Shown piece by piece: positions 35,590-44,487 of a stretch of DNA of 64,000 nucleotides. The stretch is from Turicimonas muris (GTDB lineage: Bacteria > Pseudomonadota > Gammaproteobacteria > Burkholderiales > Burkholderiaceae_F): positions 248,001 to 312,000 of the forward strand of contig NZ_NHMP01000001.1 in the NCBI RefSeq assembly GCF_002221595.1, given 5' to 3'. The notes beneath the pieces were generated by a model. It saw nothing but the letters and a program-made list of their open reading frames with translations, ran no database searches and was not told where the DNA came from. Every line of letters begins with the position of its first letter. Position 1 is the first letter of the stretch. The position numbers were made by a program, and so were the translations under genes.

Positions 35590-37368
35590 TTGGACACGAC
35601 AAAATTCCAGAAAGAGCCTTTACGGCGACTGTTTTCCTATCTGCCTCCATATAAGTGGCTTATTGGAGCGGCATTGATTTCCATGATTGTATCGGCCTCG
35701 ACCTCTCCTTTGATGGCGATGCTTTTAGGAAAACTGACAGACTTGGGCTTCTACGAAAAGAACGGTTTGGTAGCCATTTGGGCTCCTTTAGCGCTGATTG
35801 GCATTTCTATTCTTCACGGGGCAGGTCAGTTCGGCAGCAACTATCTTCTGCAAAAAGTTTCTCAGTCCGTTCTTCTGCAAGTTCGTACGGAGATGTTTGA
35901 GAAAATGATTCATTGGCCCGATGAGACTGTTCAGAAAGAATCTTCAGGCCGAGTCATTTCGAGATACGTTAATGAAGCGAGCCAGGCCCTGAGCAGCGCC
36001 TCTGAAGTTCTGACAGTAATGATTCGCGACTCCCTGCAGGTTATCGGCTTGCTGTTCCTGCTTCTTTGGCACAACTGGCAGCTGACGGCTGTAACTTTGG
36101 TGGTCGGACCCTTCCTTATTCTTATTCTTAAAGCCGTCAGCACGAGAATGAAAAAACTGCAGACGACGAACCAACAGACTTTTGGCGTCATGATTTCTCT
36201 TCTGACGGAAATTTATCAGGCCGAGAGACTGGTTAAGATTTACAACGCTTACAAGTTCGAAGAAGAAAGATTTTCTCACGTCAACCGAATGCTTAAGGGT
36301 TTGGCCATTAAGAGCAAGGTTGTTCAAAGTCTTGGTACACCGCTGACACAGATTGTGAGCATGATAGGTGTTGCCGTGGTGGTATTCGTTGCGCTTATCC
36401 AGGCTCAGCAGAATATGCTCAGCTTCTCCGAGTTTGTTACTTATATTTCCGCCATGCTCTTAATGCTTCCTGCTATTAAGAAACTTGCCAACTTGAACGG
36501 CAACATTGCCAGAATGTCCGCTGCGGCAGCCAGCTTGTACGAAATGATGGATATTCCGACTGAAAAGAATCCGGGAGACAGAGAAATCGGCAGAATTAAA
36601 GGCGACGTTGAATTTAAGAATATTTCTTATAAGTATCCGAGCGCCGAGCAACCGTCATTGACTAACTTTAGTCTCAAAGTTAAAGCAGGCCAGATGGTTG
36701 CTTTAGTCGGAGCTTCCGGTGCCGGCAAGACAACGGTGATTAACCTTATTCCACGCTTTTTGGTTCCGAACCAGGGAGAAATTCTTTTTGACGGCATATC
36801 TCAAAATCAGCTGACATTAAAGAGCATCCGAGACCAGATTGCTTTGGTAACACAAGACGTTGTTTTATTTGACGACACCATTGCCGCCAACATTGCTTAC
36901 GGAGCAGGAGAGAACGCAACCGAGGAGCAGATTATTCAGGCTGCAAAAGCTGCTTATCTGATGCCTTTGATTGAAAGTCTTCCTGAAGGATTAAACACGG
37001 TTATCGGTGAAAGAGGTTCTAAGCTCTCCGGCGGACAGAAACAAAGAGTCTCCATTGCCAGAGCTTTATTGAAGAACGCACCGATTCTGTTGTTAGACGA
37101 AGCTACCAGTGCGTTGGATACAGAAAGCGAAAAATATATTCAGGCGTCTCTGGAAGAGCTTCAGCAAGGCCGTACAAGCTTTGTTGTGGCTCACCGTCTT
37201 TCCACAATTGTTAATGCAGATATGATTGTTGTTTTGGACAACGGTGCGATTGTCGAATGCGGTACGCATTTCGAACTTTTAGAGAAGGGCGGACATTATG
37301 CTCATCTCTATAACATTCAATTCAATGACAAATCAGCTCATGACGCTTCAGCGAAGTCCAACGATTAA
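35590..37368 (+). CDS. msbA: Lipid A export ATP-binding/permease protein MsbA
   Basis: A 592-residue ABC half-transporter. Six membrane helices (about residues 15-320) precede an ATPase domain with Walker A GASGAGKT (about residues 376-383), signature LSGGQKQR and Walker B ILLLDEATSALD. MsbA flips lipid A-core to the periplasmic leaflet. The start is a TTG at 35590 with GAGGA six bases upstream. It is divergent from the GT9 gene, linking two LPS steps. Confidence 0.9.
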   Translation: MDTTKFQKEPLRRLFSYLPPYKWLIGAALISMIVSASTSPLMAMLLGKLTDLGFYEKNGLVAIWAPLALIGISILHGAGQFGSNYLLQKVSQSVLLQVRTEMFEKMIHWPDETVQKESSGRVISRYVNEASQALSSASEVLTVMIRDSLQVIGLLFLLLWHNWQLTAVTLVVGPFLILILKAVSTRMKKLQTTNQQTFGVMISLLTEIYQAERLVKIYNAYKFEEERFSHVNRMLKGLAIKSKVVQSLGTPLTQIVSMIGVAVVVFVALIQAQQNMLSFSEFVTYISAMLLMLPAIKKLANLNGNIARMSAAAASLYEMMDIPTEKNPGDREIGRIKGDVEFKNISYKYPSAEQPSLTNFSLKVKAGQMVALVGASGAGKTTVINLIPRFLVPNQGEILFDGISQNQLTLKSIRDQIALVTQDVVLFDDTIAANIAYGAGENATEEQIIQAAKAAYLMPLIESLPEGLNTVIGERGSKLSGGQKQRVSIARALLKNAPILLLDEATSALDTESEKYIQASLEELQQGRTSFVVAHRLSTIVNADMIVVLDNGAIVECGTHFELLEKGGHYAHLYNIQFNDKSAHDASAKSND

Positions 37369-37623
37369 TTTTCGTACTTTGTCTTAATGGATGAAAGCTG
37401 CTTCGGCGGCTTTCGTTATTTCCGCAGTCGGAGAAAGTTGTTCATGTAACGGAATGAAAATTCCGCAATGTGGAAGTAGAGATACGTAAATTGAAAATTT
37501 TTTCTTTTAAAATCCAAGAATTCTTGTTTTTTTGTGTATAAATACTGAAGTTGGTTTCATTAAGTTTCGCTTTGTTCAGAAACTTAACTGAATTTGTTGC
37601 TTCATTTTAAATCAGGAGCTCCT

Positions 37624-39150
37624 ATGGAGAATACGACACAAATGGGTTCCTTTTCGAAAAATTCAAAAAGGTTCGCCCTTATATTTGCGCCGCTTCTTGC
37701 CCTGTTGTTGTACTTCGTGTTGCCTGACTCTTACGTAGACGGAGCAGGTAAGGTTGTTACAATTACCCATTCAGCAAAAGCATGTTTAGCCATTCTCTTG
37801 TGGATGGCTCTTTGGTGGTTTACCGAAACAGTCCCTATTGCTGTAACGGCTCTTCTGCCAATTATTCTTTATCCATTGTGCGACGTTACCACACTAGCGA
37901 AGACTTTAATTCCTTATGCCTCTGACACTATCTATCTCTTCTTAGGCGGCTTCCTTTTGGCTGCCGGTATTCAGCGTTGGGGCCTGGATAAGCGTATTGC
38001 GCTTAATACCATGCGAGTTGTCGGTACCTCTCCCGGTGCCATCGTCGCTGGTGTTATGCTCTCTACCGCTTTTATTTCCATGTGGGTTTCCAACACTGCA
38101 ACTGCAGCGATGATGGTTCCTATCGCTATGGCCGTGATGAGCGTAATTCGTCAAGCTTCTGATTCTCCTACCATTACTAAAGACGAAAAGAACTTCGGTA
38201 TTTGTATCCTCTTAGCTGTTGCTTACGGAGCTTCCATCGGCGGTATGGGTACTATTATCGGTTCTCCACCGAACGGTATCTTTGTTCGCTTCGTCACACA
38301 AACGTACGGCATGGAAGTGACCATTGTCGAATGGATGAAAGTCGGTATGCCAATTGTTCTTATCCTTCTCCCGTTGGCCTGGCTTCTCCTGACAAAGGTT
38401 TTGTTTAAAACACAAATCCAGGAAATCGCCGGCGGCAAGAAGTGGATTGCCCATGAGCTCGAAAGGCTCGGCAAGCTTTCCCCAGGAGAAAAGGCTGTAT
38501 TGGTTGTATTCGTAATCACGGTTATTTTGTGGTGTTTCGGTTCTCCGATCCGCTCCTTTACCCTTGAAGACGGCTCCCGTCCGTTCAAGCAGGTCAGCGA
38601 TGCCGTTATTGCGATGGCTGCAGGCGTGTCTCTGTTCTGTATTCCGACTAACTTCAAGAGAGGCGAAAGAGTTTTGGACTGGGAACACTGCGAAAACATT
38701 CCTTGGGACGTGCTGATCCTCTTCGGCGGCGGCTTGTCCATGGCAGCTGCTATTCAGTCTACGGGGGCAGCTTCTCTTATCGCCGCTCAAGCGACAGCTT
38801 TCGTCGGATTGCCGGTATGGCTCGTCCTCTTCGGTGTCTGTACTCTGGTTGTGTTCGCGACGGAATTTACCAGCAATACAGCGTTGGCCGCGACTATGCT
38901 TCCGCTTTTGGCAGCTGCTGCTCCGGTACTCGGTGTCCCAGTTGAGCAAGTTCTTCTTGTTACCACCATCGGTGCTTCCGCTGCATTTATGATGCCGGTT
39001 GCAACTCCGCCGAATGCGATTATTTTCGGTACCGGCCGTATCCAGATTGGTGAAATGATTAGAGCGGGTTTCTGGCTGAATGTTATCTCTATCATTGTGA
39101 TTAGTTTGGTCTGTATTGCTCTTGGCGACGTTTTTAAACTGCCTGTGTAA
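37624..39150 (+). CDS. DASS-family sodium:dicarboxylate/citrate symporter
   Basis: About 508 residues with some twelve membrane segments. The two Ser-Asn-Thr type substrate/sodium motifs are visible as WVSNTATAAMMVP and EFTSNTALAATMLP, with ATPPNAIIFGTGRI near the end, all typical of the SLC13/DASS family. Likely substrates are succinate, citrate or related acids. The ATG at 37624 has AGGAG seven bases upstream. A hairpin follows the stop. Confidence 0.87.
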   Translation: MENTTQMGSFSKNSKRFALIFAPLLALLLYFVLPDSYVDGAGKVVTITHSAKACLAILLWMALWWFTETVPIAVTALLPIILYPLCDVTTLAKTLIPYASDTIYLFLGGFLLAAGIQRWGLDKRIALNTMRVVGTSPGAIVAGVMLSTAFISMWVSNTATAAMMVPIAMAVMSVIRQASDSPTITKDEKNFGICILLAVAYGASIGGMGTIIGSPPNGIFVRFVTQTYGMEVTIVEWMKVGMPIVLILLPLAWLLLTKVLFKTQIQEIAGGKKWIAHELERLGKLSPGEKAVLVVFVITVILWCFGSPIRSFTLEDGSRPFKQVSDAVIAMAAGVSLFCIPTNFKRGERVLDWEHCENIPWDVLILFGGGLSMAAAIQSTGAASLIAAQATAFVGLPVWLVLFGVCTLVVFATEFTSNTALAATMLPLLAAAAPVLGVPVEQVLLVTTIGASAAFMMPVATPPNAIIFGTGRIQIGEMIRAGFWLNVISIIVISLVCIALGDVFKLPV

Positions 39151-39174
39151 TCCTCTAAGTAAAACTTTAAGAAA

Positions 39175-39205
39175 CGGCCTCTGATGCGAGTAGGATCAGA
39201 GGCCG
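39175..39205 (+). terminator. Hairpin terminator behind the DASS symporter
   Basis: An 11-bp perfect stem cggcctctgat / atcagaggccg has a 9-base loop. The bases after it are only mildly T-rich (taactatttcttcc), so termination is likely but not textbook. Confidence 0.65.
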
Positions 39206-39236
39206 TAACTATTTCTTCCGTCAATTTCGAATAAAA

Positions 39237-40190
39237 ATGCAGTCCCTCTGGATGCTTGTAGCGGGCGTTTTTTACGCGCTCTATGGTGTATTCATTAAGT
39301 TAGCCGGTGAATGTTCTATTAATTCTTGGCAGATTCTTTTTTACCGATCTGTTTTCGGCGTAGTTGTCTTTTATATCCTGATGAGAGCTAAAGGCATTCG
39401 TGTGACTACATCTCATCCGGTTGAACATATTATTCGTTCATTAGCTGGCACTGCCTCAATTCTTGCCGGCATCTATTCCATGATGCATCTGAATCTTGGT
39501 CTAGCGATGACGCTGAACTTTACCGCTCCTTTGTTTTTGGGTGCCGGCGTAGTCGGTTTCTCTTTGTTCAGACACCAAAGCATCAATTGGGGATTGATTG
39601 CCTCTCTAGTGACCGGTTTTTTAGGCGTGGTTATCATGCTTGGACCTACGATTGGTCCGCATGAGTATTTTGCAGCCTGTGTAGGTTTATTTGCAGGGTT
39701 GTGTACTGCAACGGCATCCGGGTTCGTTAAACGTTTAGGCGTGCTTATGGAGCCGGAAACGAGGATCATTTTCTACCTAGTTTCAGTGGGTGCTGTGGCT
39801 GGTACGGTAGGCGTGGTGATGACAGGCGGATTTTCTGCTTGGACTTGGACCAGTGCTATCTACATTCTTGCATTGTGCTTGTGTGCCAATCTCGGACAGT
39901 TGTGCTTGACAATGGCTTTCAGCCGCGGAAATCTTGTTCTATCCAGTTCACTGCAGTATTCCGTGATTCTGTTTTCCACGATCTTCGGCGAAATTTTGTT
40001 TGCTGAACCTGTGACCGTTCCGGTCGTCGTCGGCATGATCATTATTGTGGCTTCGGGAATTTTTGCTAGTTATCTCGTCCGCAAAATTTCACTTAAAAAG
40101 AAAACCGCGGCATCATCTACAACGAGCGCTGCAGCCTCCGTGCAGACCATCGTGAAAGCATCGGCAGAGAATAGTGGAAACCGTGCTTGA
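39237..40190 (+). CDS. EamA-family (drug/metabolite superfamily) transporter
   Basis: A 317-residue membrane protein with ten predicted helices in two EamA repeats, followed by a 35-residue Ser/Ala/Thr-rich soluble tail. The substrate is unknown. It lies 31 bases after the DASS hairpin and lacks a strong ribosome binding site, so expression may depend on its own promoter. It differs clearly in sequence from the EamA protein at 33.6 kb. Confidence 0.8.
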   Translation: MQSLWMLVAGVFYALYGVFIKLAGECSINSWQILFYRSVFGVVVFYILMRAKGIRVTTSHPVEHIIRSLAGTASILAGIYSMMHLNLGLAMTLNFTAPLFLGAGVVGFSLFRHQSINWGLIASLVTGFLGVVIMLGPTIGPHEYFAACVGLFAGLCTATASGFVKRLGVLMEPETRIIFYLVSVGAVAGTVGVVMTGGFSAWTWTSAIYILALCLCANLGQLCLTMAFSRGNLVLSSSLQYSVILFSTIFGEILFAEPVTVPVVVGMIIIVASGIFASYLVRKISLKKKTAASSTTSAAASVQTIVKASAENSGNRA

Positions 40191-40517
40191 GCAGACAACG
40201 GACAAGGAATAAATGGCAGATGTTCTGGCCTCGTTGAAGTTTTAAATGAGACTCTAGGTTCAGCAAAATCCGTCTTGGAAACAAATGGAATGACTGTTGG
40301 GAAACTTTGTCAGCGAGGGTCGACTTACGTAGATGAAACTAAAGAACTTCCTTTCCAAAAAATTAGAGCAAGTGAAGAGGATGATGAATATGTCACCGTT
40401 GCCAGTAAACGGTTCCAGGAGACAGGAACAATTCGTGTCAAGCTTGAGGTCCTCTAAAGGCAAAAAGAAAACGAGAAAGCAATTTGTTTATTTGCTCTCT
40501 CATTTGCTTAAGTAATT
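40191..40517. other. Intergenic region with no convincing gene
   Basis: Short frames on both strands (for example 40275-40457 plus and 40260-40463 minus) overlap each other and match no family I know. An imperfect pairing of GAGAAAGCAA with TTGCTCTCTC lies at about 40471-40502. Nothing else can be supported. Confidence 0.4.
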
Positions 40518-40566
40518 TTTTTATTCTGCAGAGCGTGAGATGAATAGAATTTACCAAGCGCTCTGC
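40518..40566 (-). terminator. Terminator of the creatininase/symporter operon
   Basis: On the minus strand a perfect 8-bp stem GCAGAGCG / CGCTCTGC (40566-40559 with 40535-40528) with a long loop is followed by AATAAAAAAATT, that is, few T residues. It lies 18 bases after the symporter stop. Position supports it more than sequence. Confidence 0.5.
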
Positions 40567-40583
40567 ATGGAAGAGTTTTCGTC

Positions 40584-42092
40584 TTAATCAGCTACAAGGT
40601 TGCTTGGGACAATTTCTTTCTCTTGTTCGTCTTCTTCAGCGAAGAAGTTATTAAGAGAATCAACCACGGAGGCGGTATGAGCTTGTGGCTTGGTGACAAG
40701 AGATACTCCAAAGAAGATAGCTAAAGAAATCATCATTGACCAGAAAGCGCCTGATAAACCAAATGGAGCGATCTTGAAGATGAAGGTCATGCTGATCATG
40801 CAGACTTCACCAATGATGATTGAAGCTAAAGCAGCTTCTTTGGTTGCACGCTTCCAATAAAGTCCGCCTATAACAGTTGGAACTAAGACCGCAACACCGC
40901 CGTTGGATAGAACCAACAAGTCTGCAAGAGCTGTAGGACGAGTTAATGCAAAGACCACGGAGGCAAGACCAATAATCAGCACACCAACCTTAGCTGCGTT
41001 ATAGAGAGTTTTTTCGTCGGATTTTTTGTTGATGTATTTCTTGTAGATGTCCGTGGCGACCATTGTGGAAGTTGCATGCAGCTGGGAGTCACCGGTGGAC
41101 ATTGCTGCCGCTAAAGCACCGCTGATGATGAGAGCTGCAAAGACAGCCGGCGTGTATTTAAGCAGCAATTCCGGGAAGATCGTATCCGGAGCACCAATAT
41201 CCGGCATCAATAAACGGCCAATCATTCCGACGCATGGCGTAAATACATAAATCATAGTCAGATAGATTGAAGAGAATACCGCCGACCATTTCATAACATT
41301 TAGGCTCTTTCCTGCAAAGAAACGCAGGGTGACTTGCGGGAACATCATCATTCCGAAAGTGATTACTACCCAACGGGAAACCCAGTCTTGCGGGGTGACA
41401 ACACCATTTGGTCCGGGCATCGTGAATAATTCCGGTGTATGAGCGTAAGCAGATTGATAGGCATCCGCGACAGACGGGAAGTTGGCGAGGATTACCCAAA
41501 GAGAGCCTCCAAGCAAGCCTGCAAACATGAAGACACCTTGCGCAGCATCGGTAATTGCCACGCCTTTCATTCCTCCGAGCCATACCAAAGCAATCATCAG
41601 AGCAAAGAAAATTAAGGCACCGACAGTGTAACTCAGCATACCTCCGGAGATTGTTTGGAAAATATAGCTGCAGCCGATGGCCTGTATAGCTACGTATGGA
41701 ATGGTGAATACCATGGTGATCAAGGTTACCAGCAACCCAATGGTTTTAGATTGATAGACGTCAGAGGCGTAGTCAGAGATGGAAAGATAGCCGTAACGCT
41801 TGCCGAGATACCAAAATCTACGACCCCAAACCCAGAAGAGAACACCTGGCAGAACTGTCCATAAACCGTTGCACCACCAGCCGATACCGTTTTTATAAGC
41901 AAATCCGCCAGCTCCCATGAAGGCATAAGCACTATGGTAAGTGGCCGAGAAGGTCAGGGTGAGGATGAAGATTCCGAGTCCGCCTCCGGTGGCGAAGTCT
42001 TTAATGTTCTTCTTATCTTGCTTTGATGCGTAGAGTGCGATGCCAAGAAGCACCGCCAGATAGACAACAAGAATAACTAAACCTACATTCAT
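40584..42092 (-). CDS. Sodium:solute symporter (SSS family)
   Basis: A 502-residue inner membrane symporter with about thirteen helices. The N-terminal VILVVYLAVLLGIALYAS, GGGLGIFILTLTFSATYHSA and central SGALAAAMSTGDSQLHATS (the SSS sodium-site region) are typical of the PanF/PutP group. The charged C-terminal tail is cytoplasmic. It lies 9 bases behind a small DUF3311-like membrane gene and a creatininase, forming a three-gene operon, so the solute is probably an amide or ureide hydrolysed by the latter. Confidence 0.87.
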   Translation of the reverse strand: MNVGLVILVVYLAVLLGIALYASKQDKKNIKDFATGGGLGIFILTLTFSATYHSAYAFMGAGGFAYKNGIGWWCNGLWTVLPGVLFWVWGRRFWYLGKRYGYLSISDYASDVYQSKTIGLLVTLITMVFTIPYVAIQAIGCSYIFQTISGGMLSYTVGALIFFALMIALVWLGGMKGVAITDAAQGVFMFAGLLGGSLWVILANFPSVADAYQSAYAHTPELFTMPGPNGVVTPQDWVSRWVVITFGMMMFPQVTLRFFAGKSLNVMKWSAVFSSIYLTMIYVFTPCVGMIGRLLMPDIGAPDTIFPELLLKYTPAVFAALIISGALAAAMSTGDSQLHATSTMVATDIYKKYINKKSDEKTLYNAAKVGVLIIGLASVVFALTRPTALADLLVLSNGGVAVLVPTVIGGLYWKRATKEAALASIIIGEVCMISMTFIFKIAPFGLSGAFWSMMISLAIFFGVSLVTKPQAHTASVVDSLNNFFAEEDEQEKEIVPSNLVAD

Positions 42093-42101
42093 GATTGGCT
42101 C

Positions 42102-42362
42102 CTACAGCTCGGGTCGGGCGACTTGTTCGATTGGACGGTTGTCTTGACGGCAGTTCCAAGCCTTAAGTTTCCATGCTGCCACGACAAAGTTGGCAATCAT
42201 GACCAGGAACCAAAATTCCAACCATAAATACATAGTTGGCCAGCCGAAAGTCAAGGGGTGAGCAGTGCAGTAGTCATTGACCCAAAAGACGATAGGCGGA
42301 TTGACCATCAACACACTCACAAACAAAATGGCGTAAAAGAGTTTGTGTCCTAGGCTTTTCAT
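42102..42362 (-). CDS. Small membrane protein, DUF3311-like symporter partner
   Basis: An 86-residue protein with two hydrophobic helices (about residues 7-27 and 43-65) separated by a short loop with HPLTFGWPTMYLWLEF. Small DUF3311 proteins accompany sodium:solute symporters in many bacteria and may be accessory subunits. It lies between the creatininase and the symporter with short gaps (13 and 9 bases). Confidence 0.75.
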   Translation of the reverse strand: MKSLGHKLFYAILFVSVLMVNPPIVFWVNDYCTAHPLTFGWPTMYLWLEFWFLVMIANFVVAAWKLKAWNCRQDNRPIEQVARPEL

Positions 42363-42375
42363 GGGTCCTCCCAGA

Positions 42376-43158
42376 TTATGAGTTCTGCAAATCTTTGACT
42401 ACCTTGACCAGGTTTTCAACTAAGTGGTCATGGTAGATTTGCCCGCGTTCGGCATCAGCTTTGCTTGGTTTGCCTGTGCACCCGCCGGACTTTTCCGCGG
42501 CTGCTTTTGCATGTTCTAAAGTGCTTGGAACATAGCAAAGCGTGTCGTGTTCATAAGTTGGATCAACCGAGTAAAGCGGAGTATCTTTAATCGGATTATC
42601 AACGGCTTTTTCAAGATGAACTAAGTCAGGATAGCGGGCCATCATATGAGAGGTTTCAATTTCTTCTGCATGACCAACGGGCCCGAATCCGAGTTTCTTC
42701 ACAATGTCTTTGCTCATGTAGGCCGGATCAAAAATTTTGACGGTGCAGCCGAGTTCTGACTGAGCTTTTTGTGCGCACAGCTGCATCCAGACAACGTTGA
42801 CAATACGGTGGCCGTTGATAAGGATAATTTTGTTTAAGCCGTGGGCTACTAAGGATTTGATGATGTCGTAAGTCAGTTCGGAGAGCACCTCCGGTCTGAT
42901 TGTAAGTGTGCCGGGAAGCACCATATGGTGAGGGCTCCAGCCAAACCAAACCGGAGGTGTGAGAACGGCGCCTGTTTTTTCAGCGGCTTCTTCGCCAATT
43001 GTCATCGCAACGTAAGTATCGGTTCCGACAGGTAGATGATAGCTGTGTTGTTCAACACTTCCGATTGGGACGATTGCCACGCCTTTACTTTGTTTGATGG
43101 CTTCTTTGGCTTCTTCCCAGCTTTTTGTTTGTAGCCAGACGCTCATGTTTTTCTCCAT
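42376..43158 (-). CDS. Creatininase family amidohydrolase
   Basis: A 260-residue metal-dependent hydrolase. IVPIGSVEQHSYHLPVGTD (about residues 30-48) carries the first metal ligands (Glu, His, Asp); INGHRIVN (about 115) and GHAEEIETSHMM (about 166) supply others. The family hydrolyses cyclic or linear amides such as creatinine and related substrates. The second motif departs from the common NGHGGN, closer to true creatininase NGHYEN. The start may be the internal MSVWLQTK (43146). First gene of the operon. Confidence 0.83.
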   Translation of the reverse strand: MEKNMSVWLQTKSWEEAKEAIKQSKGVAIVPIGSVEQHSYHLPVGTDTYVAMTIGEEAAEKTGAVLTPPVWFGWSPHHMVLPGTLTIRPEVLSELTYDIIKSLVAHGLNKIILINGHRIVNVVWMQLCAQKAQSELGCTVKIFDPAYMSKDIVKKLGFGPVGHAEEIETSHMMARYPDLVHLEKAVDNPIKDTPLYSVDPTYEHDTLCYVPSTLEHAKAAAEKSGGCTGKPSKADAERGQIYHDHLVENLVKVVKDLQNS

Positions 43159-43279
43159 TAATGGGATCGGTAGGATAAAAAAATTGTAGGAATTAATAAT
43201 TCATAAATTCAAAATGGCAACATAGGAAAACCCTAACTTATTGACGGAAAAAGGATTTAATTCACTAGTGTCGAAAATA

Positions 43280-43311
43280 AATTTTCGCTGGTTTCTCTGA
43301 AAGCGAAAATT
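43280..43311. repeat. Inverted repeat upstream of transposase remnants
   Basis: aattttcgct (43280-43289) and agcgaaaatt (43302-43311) form a perfect 10-bp hairpin with a 12-base loop. It might terminate a transcript entering from the right, or be a relic of a mobile element end. Confidence 0.55.
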
Positions 43312-43322
43312 CCATAAGCAAA

Positions 43323-43382
43323 CATGCCGGTCTCCTGATAACGTAGATTTTGAACCAAATACTTCAGAAAGGAGCCGGCATG
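43323..43382. repeat. Inverted repeat at the start of the IS4-like remnant
   Basis: catgccgg-t-ctcct (43323-43336) matches the reverse of aggag-ccggcatg (about 43370-43382) over 13 bp. The right arm contains the ribosome binding region and ATG of the transposase remnant. It is compatible with a terminal or regulatory repeat of that element. Confidence 0.5.
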
Positions 43383-43621
43383 CAGAGAGCAACAATCTAT
43401 GTTTGCGCAACTTGTCCTTCATTGAACTGCAGGTTGGAATTTAATAATTTAGTTCAAAAACACGCTTCAGATCGTGGAGCTAAAGGCTTAACAAGCTGGA
43501 GTCAGTTTATAGCGATGCCTTTTGCTACCTTCTTATTGTCCAATCAGAAACTTGATGTTTCGGGGCAATGGCTGAACAAGACAATTTACTTGCCGAAACC
43601 TCTTGAAGCACTGTTTCTTTG
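43381..43621 (+). pseudogene. N-terminal remnant of an IS4-type transposase (DUF4372)
   Basis: About 80 residues. The segment LEFNNLVQKHASDRGAKGL followed by TSWSQFIAMPFATFL is typical of the DUF4372 N-terminal domain of IS4-family transposases. The catalytic domain is missing, and the C-terminal part is no longer family-like. It is a dead fragment. Confidence 0.7.
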
Positions 43622-43699
43622 AACTCCTTAGAGTATTTCAAAGATCGTTTGTCCATATTTCTTTCCTTTAATTTCTTTCGGGAAAGTATTATGACAACT

Positions 43700-44320
43700 T
43701 ATGAAAGCGGTAAGACAGCTTGACAGTCAGATAGTCGAACGCAATCCTCGAATGCTTCTAATGGCTGTCCTTAAAGACCAAAACGCAATCTCAGATAAGG
43801 AAAACTCTTTGAAGAGAGAGCTAGAGGAGTCCGACGTACAATTTTCTCGGAGAACTGATGAGATTAGAAATGGTACAGGGAGAGAACTGCTGATTTTATG
43901 TGGACAGAATTGACTGGATGATGGAATTTTTATTACAGAGTCAGACAGTCAAAGACAATGGGAAATATAAATCGGCTCCGCGAGCTTTGTACTTGGCAAG
44001 CAGCGTCTATTACATGCACAACAGAGACCAGATACGTACATTTTTTGAAGATGCCAGAATATGCTCTCATACCAATGATGTTGAGAGGTCTCAGATCATT
44101 AATAATCCTCCGAAAGAATGCCGGCTTTGCCCAGTCCATCAAGGGAATAGAAGTGTTGTGTGGTCTTCAGGGCATTTAGGAAACCGGCAAACTCTATGGA
44201 ATCGATGACATCGCAGGTTGGTTAATTGAATATGCTAAAAAACTTGCTGTCTACTGCAAGAGTAAAGCGTGGACGGAAGATGTTGAAAAAAGTAACGTAG
44301 TGGACAACTCTAGTCAATAA
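43700..44320 (+). pseudogene. Decayed IS66-family transposase
   Basis: An N-terminal piece (43701-43913) holds a coiled-coil-like stretch KENSLKRELEESDVQ. The C-terminal part reads ALYLASSVYYMHNRDQIRTF then FFEDARICSHTNDVER, then changes frame to LRSLIILRKNAGFAQSIKG, and after a stop to GKLYGIDDIAGWLIEYAKK. This order matches the end of IS66 transposases (DDNAAERAIRP, RKNWLF, NGIDPYAWL). At least two frameshifts and one stop make it inactive. Confidence 0.7.
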
Positions 44321-44487
44321 TTACGGGTGGACTGGGAAAGACGATGAAAAAACTTGACTTCGGCTTTAACTATACAAGGTCTTTCCTCTGAAACTACCAT
44401 TCTAAAAGAACTCGTAATTAAGATAACGCCCCTAATTTAGTAGGGGCTTGCCACTCGATAGTGTGTTTACATTTATTCGTAGGAAGA

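Noticed and set aside
38212-38949. 245-codon minus-strand frame opposite the DASS symporter
   Set aside because: Composition (many Arg, Ser, Cys, His) and lack of a start signal mark it as a shadow of the symporter gene.
40260-40515. Small overlapping frames between EamA and symporter genes
   Set aside because: They overlap on both strands, lack ribosome binding sites and resemble nothing known.
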